Positions 44,867-52,563 of a stretch of DNA of 61,278 bases are shown here, piece after piece. Within the stretch, counting starts at the first letter, position 1. The number at the start of each line of letters is the position of its first letter. The notes under the pieces are model-generated. The model was given only the letters and a program-made list of their open reading frames with translations, searched no databases and was not told the DNA's origin. Source of the stretch: an uncultured Oscillospiraceae bacterium (GTDB lineage: Bacteria > Bacillota > Clostridia > Oscillospirales > Oscillospiraceae); assembly GCA_947626315.1 (NCBI GenBank), contig CANQRQ010000014.1, positions 1 through 61,278 on the forward strand. The letters are read 5' to 3'. Made by a program: the position numbers and the translations under genes.

Positions 44867-45805
44867 TTATTTCAGCAGGGCCTTGGCCTGGGCCGCGATG
44901 TTCTCCACGGTGATCCCGTTCATGGCCAGCAGCCGCTCATAGGGGGCGGACTGGCCGAAGCGGTCCTGGATGCCCACCCGGCGGACCTTGCCCTTGCCGG
45001 CCTCCGCCGCGCACTCGCACACGGCGCTGCCCAGGCCGTTGAAGATGTTGTGGTCCTCCACGGTGACGACGCGCCCGATCTCCTCCAGGCAGGCGTTGAC
45101 GGCGGCGGTATCCAGGGGCTTAATAGTGTGCATGTCCAGCACCCGGGCCTGGATGCCCTCCTTGGCCAGCTCCTCCGCCGCCTGGATCGCCAGGCGGACC
45201 GTGTCGCCGTTGGCGATGATGGCCACGTCTCCGCCCTCCCGGAGCTGAACGGCCTTGCCGATCTCAAATTCCTGGTCCTCGTCGTAGATCACGGGCACCG
45301 CGTCCCGGGTGAAGCGCAGGAACATGGGGCCGTAGGTGTTCGCCGCGGCGCGGACCAGCTTGCGGGCCGCCACATAGTCGGCGGGCATGATGACCGTCAT
45401 GTTGGGCAGGGTGCGCAGCACGCCCATGTCCTCGATGGCCTGGTGGCTGGCCCCGTCGTTGGCGGGGGTGACGCCGCCATGGGAGCAGGCGATCTTCACG
45501 TTCAGATTCGGGTAGCAGATCTCCTGCCGGATCTGTTCGCACATCCGCAGGGAGCCGAACACGGCGTAGGTGACCACAAAGGGGATCTTCCCGCAGGTGG
45601 CCAGGCCCGCGGCCACGCCCGCCCCGTTCTGCTCGGCAATGCCCACGTTCAGGTACTGCTCCGGCAGGCTCTTGGAAAATTTCGCGGTCTTGCAGGATTT
45701 ACCGATGTCCACATCGACCACGTAGAGATCCGGATTCTCTTTGCCCAGCTCGGCGATCTCGTCGCCGAAGCCGTCCCGGGTGGCGATCAGCTTTCCCAGC
45801 TCCAT
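44867..45805 (-). CDS. Transketolase, C-terminal subunit
   Basis: 312 aa. It contains the pyrimidine-binding domain (VGIAEQNGAGVAAGLA, with the Glu that activates thiamine diphosphate) and the C-terminal transketolase domain (VTVEDHNIFNGLG). It needs the N-terminal subunit to form one active site. Its start overlaps that subunit's stop (45803-45807). Substrate is discussed with the cluster. Confidence 0.92.
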   Translation of the reverse strand: MELGKLIATRDGFGDEIAELGKENPDLYVVDVDIGKSCKTAKFSKSLPEQYLNVGIAEQNGAGVAAGLATCGKIPFVVTYAVFGSLRMCEQIRQEICYPNLNVKIACSHGGVTPANDGASHQAIEDMGVLRTLPNMTVIMPADYVAARKLVRAAANTYGPMFLRFTRDAVPVIYDEDQEFEIGKAVQLREGGDVAIIANGDTVRLAIQAAEELAKEGIQARVLDMHTIKPLDTAAVNACLEEIGRVVTVEDHNIFNGLGSAVCECAAEAGKGKVRRVGIQDRFGQSAPYERLLAMNGITVENIAAQAKALLK

Positions 45806-46638
45806 CAGTTCTCTCCCCTTTCCAGCTGCGCCATGGCGTCGGCATACTGCTCCGCGTTGGGGGCCATCCCGTGCCACTCCAGCTTGTTCTCCATGAAGTC
45901 CACGCCCTTGCCCTTGACGGTGTGGGCGTTGATAAACTTAGGCTTCCCGTTTTTCGCCTCCCGGACCTTGTCCAGGGTCAGGAGGATCTCCTCCATGTTG
46001 TGTCCGTCAATGTCGTAGGTGTCAAAGCCGAAGGCCGCCGCCTTGGCGGACAGGTCCAGCTGGGGCATGACCTGGTCGGTGGTCCCATCCAGCTGCAGGC
46101 CGTTGTTGTCCAGGATCATGATGTAGTTGTCCAGCCGGTACTTGTTGGCGGTCATCATGGCCTCCCAGACGATGCCCTCGTCGATCTCGCCGTCGCCTAC
46201 CATGACGAAGACCCGGTAATCCTTGCGGTCCCGCTTTCCGGCGATGGCCATGCCGGCCGCGCAGGAAGCGCCCTGGCCCAGGGAGCCGGTGGAGATATCG
46301 ATGCCGGGGCATTTTTTCATATCCGGGTGCCCCTGGAGGATGGAGCCCTCTTTCCGCAGGGTGTGCAGATGTTCCTCCGGGAAATAGCCCAGCAGGCCCA
46401 GCGCCGCATACTGGATGGGGCAGACGTGGCCTTTGGAAAGAACAAACCGGTCCCGCTCCGGCCACTTGGGATTCTTGGGGTCGATCTTCATTTCAGAGAA
46501 GTACAGGGCCGCCACAATGTCCGCCGCGGAAAAGGCTCCGCCAGGGTGCCCGGACTGGGCCTCGTAGATCATGGTGAGGGCCGTCTTGCGCAGCTGCCTG
46601 GCACGCTCCTTCAGTTCCGCCGCTTTTTCTTCGTACAA
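45805..46638 (-). CDS. Transketolase, N-terminal subunit
   Basis: 277 aa. Thiamine-diphosphate-binding domain with GHPGGAFSAADI, STGSLGQG and the GDGEIDEG...NN metal motif. The start is TTG 46638: AGGAGG (46646-46651) is 7 nt upstream, and no ATG fits. First gene of the catabolic operon downstream of the GntR operators. Split transketolases of this kind serve apulose and sulfosugar degradation in some bacteria and pentose metabolism in others. Confidence 0.91.
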   Translation of the reverse strand: MYEEKAAELKERARQLRKTALTMIYEAQSGHPGGAFSAADIVAALYFSEMKIDPKNPKWPERDRFVLSKGHVCPIQYAALGLLGYFPEEHLHTLRKEGSILQGHPDMKKCPGIDISTGSLGQGASCAAGMAIAGKRDRKDYRVFVMVGDGEIDEGIVWEAMMTANKYRLDNYIMILDNNGLQLDGTTDQVMPQLDLSAKAAAFGFDTYDIDGHNMEEILLTLDKVREAKNGKPKFINAHTVKGKGVDFMENKLEWHGMAPNAEQYADAMAQLERGEN

Positions 46639-46703
46639 AAAAATCCCTCCTGTCGTTATATGCCTGTCTCTTGCGTACCGCAAGGAAATTTTGAAGCCGC
46701 TTA

Positions 46704-46768
46704 TTGTGCAACATTCATTGTTGAACAATTACGGGTATCATCATAACGGCAGAAAAGGGTCATGTCAA
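46704..46768 (-). promoter_or_regulatory. Promoter and two GntR-type operators of the TRAP/transketolase operon
   Basis: Minus-strand TTGACA (46763-46768), 17 bp, TATGAT (46740-46745). Just downstream, TTGTTGAACAA (46718-46728) fits the FCD-GntR consensus TNGTNNNACNA fully, and a second site at 46704-46714 fits at 10 of 11 positions; centres are 14 bp apart. Repression by the neighbouring GntR protein is inferred. Confidence 0.82.
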
Positions 46769-46840
46769 GGTTTTTTGTTCATGTTCATGAAAATTCGGCG
46801 TTTTACAATAAAGTTAAAAATTTGTTTTGGCAGTTTCACC

Positions 46841-46874
46841 AAAAAACCGGGGATCACAAGAATGCGATCCCCGG
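46841..46874 (-). terminator. Terminator of the GntR gene
   Basis: CCGGGGATC (46847-46855) and GATCCCCGG (46866-46874); the leftward tail is TTTTTT. The regulator is therefore not co-transcribed with the transketolase genes. Confidence 0.88.
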
Positions 46875-46890
46875 CTGCAAAGCTCAGTTT

Positions 46891-47619
46891 TTACCAATTA
46901 TAAGAGTCTTTCCAATAGATGGTGCTGAACGCCAGCGCCTCCTCAATGGTAATGCCCTCTTTTTTCTCCAGCGCGTCCAGATGCATCCGGTGGGTCTTTA
47001 CCAGGTAGTCCACGTCGTTCTCCTCGTGGACCTTACGGATCACCCGGATGCGGGACTCCTTGGTGACGTTCAGCAAAAAGTCGTTCAGGGCGACGGCCAG
47101 CGGGTTATCCGTCGCCTGGGCGATGGCGTTGTGCAGGTTCAGGTCCGCCTCCGAGACGGCCTCCACGTCATAGGGCTCGGCATGGAGCTTTTCCACCAAT
47201 TCGTCGTTCAGCTGCTCCAGATGCTGCGTCTCCTCCTCGCTCAGTCCCTTGGCGATGACCAGCTTGGACACGCCCATGTCCACGATTTCCCGCAGGCCCA
47301 CCAGGTTCTTGAAGGAGTCCGCCCGTCCCAGCAGAGCGCTGTAGAGCATGGGGTTGAGCACCTGGGGCGAGCAGGTCTCGCACACGAAGGTCCCCTCCGG
47401 ACGGCGCACCTCCAGCACGCCGTAGGCCCGCAGGGTCTGGAGCGCGGAGCGCAGAGAATTGCGGCTGATCCGCAAAACGGACATCAGTTCCAGCTCGGAG
47501 GGGAGCCGGTCCCCGGGCTTCAGCTCTCCGGCAATGATCGCGTCCGTGATTTTGTTGATGGCCTGCTGCACCACCGATTCATTGTTCACCGGCGAGAGCA
47601 GTTTTCCCTGCTTTTCCAT
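46891..47619 (-). CDS. GntR-family (FCD) transcriptional regulator
   Basis: 242 aa. The N-terminal winged helix has ELKPGDRLPSELELMSVLRISRNSLRSAL. The C-terminal FCD ligand domain (~95-225) has metal-binding His-type residues (NLHNAIA, KTHRMHLDAL). FadR/LldR-type members sense carboxylates or sugar acids. ATG 47619 has AAGGA 10 nt upstream. It lies directly upstream of the TRAP/transketolase operon, whose promoter carries matching operators. Confidence 0.92.
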   Translation of the reverse strand: MEKQGKLLSPVNNESVVQQAINKITDAIIAGELKPGDRLPSELELMSVLRISRNSLRSALQTLRAYGVLEVRRPEGTFVCETCSPQVLNPMLYSALLGRADSFKNLVGLREIVDMGVSKLVIAKGLSEEETQHLEQLNDELVEKLHAEPYDVEAVSEADLNLHNAIAQATDNPLAVALNDFLLNVTKESRIRVIRKVHEENDVDYLVKTHRMHLDALEKKEGITIEEALAFSTIYWKDSYNW

Positions 47620-47714
47620 AAAATCCAAATCCTTTTTCCCAAATCCCCGTGCCGCCGGCCCGGTTTCGCACAGCAGTATACCACGTTCCCCCCCGTCCGG
47701 TCAATGCAAGAATT

Positions 47715-47743
47715 CACGGGGAAGACAAAATGTCTTCCCCGTG
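47715..47743. repeat. Hairpin with AAGACAAAATGTCTT tip
   Basis: Perfect 13-bp arms (47715-47727/47731-47743) with loop AAA. The tip matches the hairpins near 33550 and 33606, so these seem to be copies of a dispersed palindromic repeat. It sits between the converging regions of the VWA gene end and the GntR promoter. Confidence 0.7.
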
Positions 47744-47779
47744 AGACTGTTAAAAAGGGGCGAAGCAATTATGCCGATT

Positions 47780-48433
47780 TTACTGGTTCTTCTTCCGGGA
47801 CTGGTAGTCGTCATTGAGCTTCTTGCCCCAGTCGGCGCCCAGCGGGGCCGCCGCCCGCACGGCGCAGACCGCGTCCGAAACGGTGTCGTACAGCAGGCCG
47901 GTCCCCTTCCGGTCCGCGTGGTAGTTCACGGCCCGGTCCTCCGTGATACCGAAGCGGGCGGCGGTGGAGACCGCGTCGATATTGGCGCCCAGGAAAAGAA
48001 ACTCCCAGCCGTACTTCTCCTTCTCATGCCGGATCATGGCCTTTACCGTGTCGCTGTCGAAGCGGCGGCTGGCGTTCTCCATGCCGTCGGTGGTGATCAC
48101 GAAGAGGGTGTGCTCCGGCAGGTCCTCCGGCCGGGAATAGCGGTGGATGTGGACAACGTGCCGGATGGCGCCGCCGATGGCATCCATCAGGGCGGTGCAG
48201 CCGCGCACGGAGTAGTCCGCTTCCGTCAGCTGGGGCACCCGCTCCAGGGGCAGCCGGTCGTGGATCATCTGGCTGTCGTTGTCAAAGACGATAGTGGTGA
48301 CGTAGGCCTCCCCCTCCTGCTTCTTCTGCTTGGCGATCATGGCGTTGAAGCCGCCGATGGTGTCCGCCTCCAGGCCGGCCATGGAGCCGCTCCGGTCCAG
48401 AATAAAAACGATTTCGGTCAGTCCTTTTTTCAT
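47780..48433 (-). CDS. VWA-domain protein (TerY-like)
   Basis: 217 aa, essentially one von Willebrand A domain. The MIDAS motif DRSGSM starts at residue 13, with the Thr and Asp of the other MIDAS positions in GCTALMDAIG and ITTDGMENAS. Such cytosolic proteins bind a metal and act as protein scaffolds. ATG 48433 with GGAGG is the natural start; the frame stays open far upstream in the macro gene without meaning. It follows the macro-domain gene on the same strand, with its SD inside a hairpin arm. Confidence 0.88.
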   Translation of the reverse strand: MKKGLTEIVFILDRSGSMAGLEADTIGGFNAMIAKQKKQEGEAYVTTIVFDNDSQMIHDRLPLERVPQLTEADYSVRGCTALMDAIGGAIRHVVHIHRYSRPEDLPEHTLFVITTDGMENASRRFDSDTVKAMIRHEKEKYGWEFLFLGANIDAVSTAARFGITEDRAVNYHADRKGTGLLYDTVSDAVCAVRAAAPLGADWGKKLNDDYQSRKKNQ

Positions 48434-48441
48434 GGTGAAAA

Positions 48442-48483
48442 CCTCCTGTGTTGTATGATGGTACCAGCATACAGCACAGGAGG
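48442..48483 (-). promoter_or_regulatory. Hairpin enclosing the VWA Shine-Dalgarno
   Basis: 16-nt arms (48442-48457 and 48468-48483) differ at one position, a G-U pair in RNA, and the loop is itself TGGTACCA. The SD GGAGG of the VWA gene (48442-48446) is fully paired with CCTCC at the other end of the stem. It could block VWA translation, or be a protein-binding palindrome in DNA. Confidence 0.75.
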
Positions 48484-48513
48484 CTTTCTCAGGTCGCCCG
48501 GCAGGCGACATTT

Positions 48514-49659
48514 TCAGCCGCCCAGCAGGCTCTGATCGTAGGCGAAGAGGACCTCGTTGATCTGAAAGAGATCGTAGACCCCCTTTTGCAGGAAATAGAG
48601 GATGATCACGTCGAAAATGCTGCTGCGGGACAGGGCAAAGCCCGCTTTTTCCAGCAGCTCCCGGGTCTCCGCCTCGGACAGCTCCAGCGCGATGGCGAAG
48701 GCCACGGCCGTGGGCTTGCTGGGCTTGTACTGGCTGTTGCTCCGAATCTTGGAGAAGAGCTTCCGGTCGATGTTGGCCCGCTTGTAGCACTGGGCGTCGG
48801 TCATGCCCCGCTCGTCGATTTTCCGCAGAAGCATCTGGGAAAAGCTCTCGTCCAGCTGCCCCAGCAGCTTCTCCAGAGAGAAGCTGGACCCGGGCGCGGA
48901 CGCGGCTTTGGGCCGGGCCGCGGGGAGGGGGGCCGCCCCGGCGTCCACAGGACAGGGCGCTCTGAACGCCTCCTCCGGCATGGGCAGGGCCGCCCCGTCC
49001 GCCTCCTCTTCCGCAGGCCAGGCCGCTCCGACCGTCTCCGAAAAGGGGGGCGGGGCGGCGGCCGCAGGCGCGTCGAACCGGGTCTGGGCGTCGTAGGGCC
49101 GCCAGTTCTGGCTGCGGCCCAGGGAATGCAGCTCCACATAGTTCTGGTCGATAAACTCCGCCACTTCCGTAAAGAGCTTCTTGCCCACCGCGAAGCTCTC
49201 CCGGCCGAAGACCACCAGGCTCACCTGCATCTCGCTGTGCTCCAGAAAGCGGAGGATCTCGTCGGAGGCGATGCGGAGGGCCTCCTCCTTGGGGTAGCCC
49301 AGGCTCTCCGAGGCGATGGGCGGAAAGGCAATGGACCGGCAGCCCTTCTTCTCCGCCAGGCGCAGCGCCTCCCGGTAGCAGGAGCGGAGCACCGCCTCCT
49401 CCCCCTGGCTGCCCCCGTGCCACACCGGGCCAACCGTGTGGATCACATAGCGGCAGGGCAGCCTGTAGGCCTTCGTGAGCTTTGCCTCCCCCGGCCGGCA
49501 GCCGCCCAACCGGCCGCAGGCCCGGCGCAGCGCCGGCCCCGCCGCCTGGTGGATGGCCATGTCCACGCCGCCGCTGCCGCTGAAAAACGGGTCCGTGGCG
49601 TTGACGACGGCATCACAGCGCATGCGGGTCAGGTCCTCCCGGACAATGGTTAACGGCAC
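48514..49659 (-). CDS. Macro-domain protein with C-terminal helical domain
   Basis: 381 aa. The macro domain (1-165) has CDAVVNATDPFFSGSGGVDMAIH and VIHTVGPVWHGG, so it binds or hydrolyses ADP-ribose derivatives. A Pro/Ala-rich linker (~195-265) leads to a C-terminal helical domain (~268-381: MLLRKIDERGMTDAQCYKRA, NIDRKLFSKIRSN) resembling a helix-turn-helix. This combination may link ADP-ribose signals to nucleic-acid binding. Upstream of the VWA gene. Confidence 0.82.
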   Translation of the reverse strand: MPLTIVREDLTRMRCDAVVNATDPFFSGSGGVDMAIHQAAGPALRRACGRLGGCRPGEAKLTKAYRLPCRYVIHTVGPVWHGGSQGEEAVLRSCYREALRLAEKKGCRSIAFPPIASESLGYPKEEALRIASDEILRFLEHSEMQVSLVVFGRESFAVGKKLFTEVAEFIDQNYVELHSLGRSQNWRPYDAQTRFDAPAAAAPPPFSETVGAAWPAEEEADGAALPMPEEAFRAPCPVDAGAAPLPAARPKAASAPGSSFSLEKLLGQLDESFSQMLLRKIDERGMTDAQCYKRANIDRKLFSKIRSNSQYKPSKPTAVAFAIALELSEAETRELLEKAGFALSRSSIFDVIILYFLQKGVYDLFQINEVLFAYDQSLLGG

Positions 49660-49683
49660 AGCGATCCCCCTCTTTCGTTTCTT

Positions 49684-49870
49684 TTATTAGGTATGGTATA
49701 TTATACCATAACCGCGAAGCGGGAATGGTATAATTTAGCCATGTTTTTCGGTTGCCGCGAAAGCGGCGAGAAAAACGGCTTAAAAATCTATAATAGCCGC
49801 TACGCGGCTATTATACCCCAGTCCCGCCTGCCGCGCAAGGCGCGGAAGCGCGGGCCGGACTTGAATTTTC
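49684..49870. repeat. Gene-free spacer with a chain of hairpins
   Basis: The gene-free stretch 49660-49976 holds several stems: GGTATAATATACC-type symmetry near 49690-49712, GCCGC/GCGGC with loop GAAA at about 49754-49768, 12-bp perfect arms at 49789-49800/49804-49815, and CGCGC-rich pairs after 49830. It separates divergent genes and may be an array of palindromic repeats. Confidence 0.65.
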
Positions 49871-49892
49871 CGCGCTTTCTGTGAAAAACGGT

Positions 49893-49921
49893 TTTACAAT
49901 CTCAAAAAAGGGTGTTATAAT
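49893..49921 (+). promoter_or_regulatory. Promoter of the sensor-kinase operon
   Basis: TTTACA (49893-49898), 17 bp, TATAAT (49916-49921), about 56 nt before the start codon. Confidence 0.82.
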
Positions 49922-49976
49922 AACATGAATTTTTCTTTCGCGCTGCCGGAAGAGACAAGGAGAGGAGGGAGAAGCC

Positions 49977-52544
49977 GTGAAGCACCATGTGACCCGCGGG
50001 CTGGTCATCAGCCTGATCTGCATCTCCGCGCTGTGCGTGGCGGTGTTCTCCTCCTTCGCGGTGCTGCTGAACCGCCGGAGCGCCCAGTCCATCGGGGAGA
50101 TCGGCTCCGTCTATATGGCCGGCATGAGCGAGCAGGCCGCCGCCCACTTCGGCACGGCGATCCAGCTCCGCCTCTCCCAGGTGGGCGCGCTGGTGGACTC
50201 CTGCCCGCCGGAAAGCGTGAAAAGCCACTCCACCATGCAGGTCACCCTGAGCTATAACGCCCGGGCCCGGGGCTTTGACCATCTGGCCCTCTACGGCGCG
50301 GACGGCTCCTTTGAAATGCTCTACGGCAGCCAGATCCAGGCCGAGGATTCCAGTGCCTTCCTCCAGTCCCTGAAGGGCGGGGAGGAGCGGATGGCCCTGG
50401 GCCGGGACGAGATGGGCAACTCCACCCTGCTCATGGGCATCCCCGCCGCCTATCCCATGCCCGGCGGCGGCACCAGCGTGGCCCTGGTGGCCGCGCTGCC
50501 TATTGGGTATATCAGCGACACTCTCTCCCTGGACTCGGACAACGCCATGATCTATTATTTCATCATCGACCGGGAGGGGAACTTCATCGTCCGGGACAGC
50601 GACATTACCGACGAGTCCTACTTCCAGCGGGTCCGGGACCGGTATGACGGCGTGGGCGACATGACCGGCGAGGAGTATATCGCCCTGCTCAAAAACGTGA
50701 TGGCCGCCGGGGAGGACTTCACCGGGGAGTTTATCCTGGAGGACGAGCGGCGGCATCTGTACTGCACCGGCCTGCCCTATTCCGAATGGTACCTGATCCT
50801 CCTGATGCCTACCGGGCAGTTGGACCAGCTGATAAACGACCTGAGCCAGGACTGGGCCATGGCGTCGGTGGTCAGCTGCGTGCTGATCCTGCTGGTGCTG
50901 CTGGCGGTGTTCACCTGGTACATCCTCCTGACCCGGCGGCAGATGCGGGAGCTGGACGAGGCCAGGAAGGCCGCCGAGCACGCCAACCTGGCCAAGAGCG
51001 AGTTCCTCTCCAACATGAGCCACGATATCCGCACGCCGATGAACGGCATTGTGGGCATGACGGCCATTGCCAGCGCCAACCTGAACAACCCCCAGCAGGT
51101 GCAGAACTGCCTGAAAAAGATCGCCCTCTCCAGCCGCCACCTGCTGGGCCTGATCAACGATATTCTGGACATGTCCAAAATCGAGAGCGGCAAGCTGACC
51201 CTCCACATGGAGCAGATGTCGCTCCAGGAGGCCATGCAGGGGATCGTCAACATTGTCCAGCCCCAGGTGAACGCCAAGAGCCAGCATTTCGACGTGTATG
51301 TGTACGACATCCCCACCGAGCACGTGTACTGCGACAGCATCCGCCTCAACCAGATCCTGCTGAACCTGCTGGGCAACGCCATCAAGTTCACCCCGGAGGG
51401 CGGGTCCATCTGCGCGGTGCTCTATGAGGAGGACTCTCCCCTGGGCGGGGATTATGTCCGGGTGCATCTGCAGGTGAAGGACACCGGCATCGGCATGTCT
51501 GCGGAGTTTAAGGAGCACATCTTTGAATCCTTCTCCCGGGAGGACAGCACCCGGGTCCAGAAGACCGAGGGCGCCGGCCTGGGCATGGCCATCACGAAGT
51601 ACATCGTGGACGCCATGAACGGGACCATCGAAGTGGAGAGCACGCCCGGCAAGGGCACCGCCTTCCACGTGACGCTGGACCTGAAAAAGGCGGCCGTCCC
51701 GGAGGAGGAGATGACCCTGCCCTTTGGGGAGCTGCTGCTGATCGATGACGACGAGCAGCTCTGCGAGAGCGCGGCGGGGGTCCTGCAGACCCTCGGCTGC
51801 CGGGCGGACTGGGTCTTGAACGGGGAGGCGGCCCTGGAGCAGGCGGCTGCTTACCGCTGCCGCACCGGCAGCGATTATCCCGTTGTCCTGGTGGACTGGA
51901 GCCTGCCCGGCGCCGACGGCATCGAGACCGCCCGGCAGCTGCGGGGCTTTTTCGGCGACGGGCCGGTCATCCTGCTGACCAGCTCCGTGGACTGGAGCGA
52001 GGTAGAGGAGAAGGCGACGGCCGCCGGCATCAACGGGATGATCCCGAAGCCTCTGTTCCGCTCCACCCTCTACTACAGCCTCCGGCAGTTCTGCCTGACG
52101 GAAGGGGAGGAGGCCGTCCCCGAGCCCCATGACGGCAGCAGCCTTGCCGGGCGCCGGGTGATCCTGGCGGAGGACAACGACCTGAACTGGGAGATCGCGG
52201 AGGAGCTGCTTTCCGAGCGGGGCCTGGCCCTGGACCGGGCCGAGAACGGCAGGATCTGCCTGGAGCTGTTCCGGAACAGCCCGCCGGGGACCTACGACGC
52301 CATTTTGATGGACATCCGGATGCCGGTCATGAACGGCTATGAGGCCACCCAGGCGATCCGGGCGCTGGACCGGCCGGACGCCCAAACCATTCCCATTCTG
52401 GCCATGAGCGCGGACGCTTTTTCCGAGGATGTGCAGCGCTGCCTGGACTACGGCATGAACGGCCACACGGCCAAGCCCATTGACATCGACGAAGTGACGG
52501 AAATGCTGAAGGACCACTTTGCCAAACGGGAAGAGCAGCCATGA
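49977..52544 (+). CDS. Hybrid sensor histidine kinase / double receiver (BarA-like)
   Basis: 855 aa. Membrane helix 1 (~8-30), an extracellular sensor (~31-295), helix 2 (~298-318), HisKA with His349 (SHDIRTPMNG), HATPase (NLLGNAIKFTP, DTGIGM, GAGLGMAI), receiver 1 with Asp640 (VDWSLPGADG) and receiver 2 with Asp779 (MDIRMPVMNGYEA). There is no Hpt or output domain, so signal must pass to a separate partner. GTG 49977 has GAGG upstream. It is followed 19 nt later by a binding lipoprotein that may present its ligand. Confidence 0.92.
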   Translation: MKHHVTRGLVISLICISALCVAVFSSFAVLLNRRSAQSIGEIGSVYMAGMSEQAAAHFGTAIQLRLSQVGALVDSCPPESVKSHSTMQVTLSYNARARGFDHLALYGADGSFEMLYGSQIQAEDSSAFLQSLKGGEERMALGRDEMGNSTLLMGIPAAYPMPGGGTSVALVAALPIGYISDTLSLDSDNAMIYYFIIDREGNFIVRDSDITDESYFQRVRDRYDGVGDMTGEEYIALLKNVMAAGEDFTGEFILEDERRHLYCTGLPYSEWYLILLMPTGQLDQLINDLSQDWAMASVVSCVLILLVLLAVFTWYILLTRRQMRELDEARKAAEHANLAKSEFLSNMSHDIRTPMNGIVGMTAIASANLNNPQQVQNCLKKIALSSRHLLGLINDILDMSKIESGKLTLHMEQMSLQEAMQGIVNIVQPQVNAKSQHFDVYVYDIPTEHVYCDSIRLNQILLNLLGNAIKFTPEGGSICAVLYEEDSPLGGDYVRVHLQVKDTGIGMSAEFKEHIFESFSREDSTRVQKTEGAGLGMAITKYIVDAMNGTIEVESTPGKGTAFHVTLDLKKAAVPEEEMTLPFGELLLIDDDEQLCESAAGVLQTLGCRADWVLNGEAALEQAAAYRCRTGSDYPVVLVDWSLPGADGIETARQLRGFFGDGPVILLTSSVDWSEVEEKATAAGINGMIPKPLFRSTLYYSLRQFCLTEGEEAVPEPHDGSSLAGRRVILAEDNDLNWEIAEELLSERGLALDRAENGRICLELFRNSPPGTYDAILMDIRMPVMNGYEATQAIRALDRPDAQTIPILAMSADAFSEDVQRCLDYGMNGHTAKPIDIDEVTEMLKDHFAKREEQP

Positions 52545-52563
52545 AACCGGGAGGATTTGAGAG

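Noticed and set aside
47780-49423. VWA gene extended to 547 aa
   Set aside because: The extension is an out-of-frame reading of the macro gene; ATG 48433 with a strong SD is the real start.
49693-49884. 63-aa frame between macro and kinase genes
   Set aside because: Encoded by the hairpin chain, without an SD; typical spurious product of repeats.
49902-52517. 871-aa open frame opposite the sensor kinase
   Set aside because: Antisense shadow; the kinase has all family motifs.
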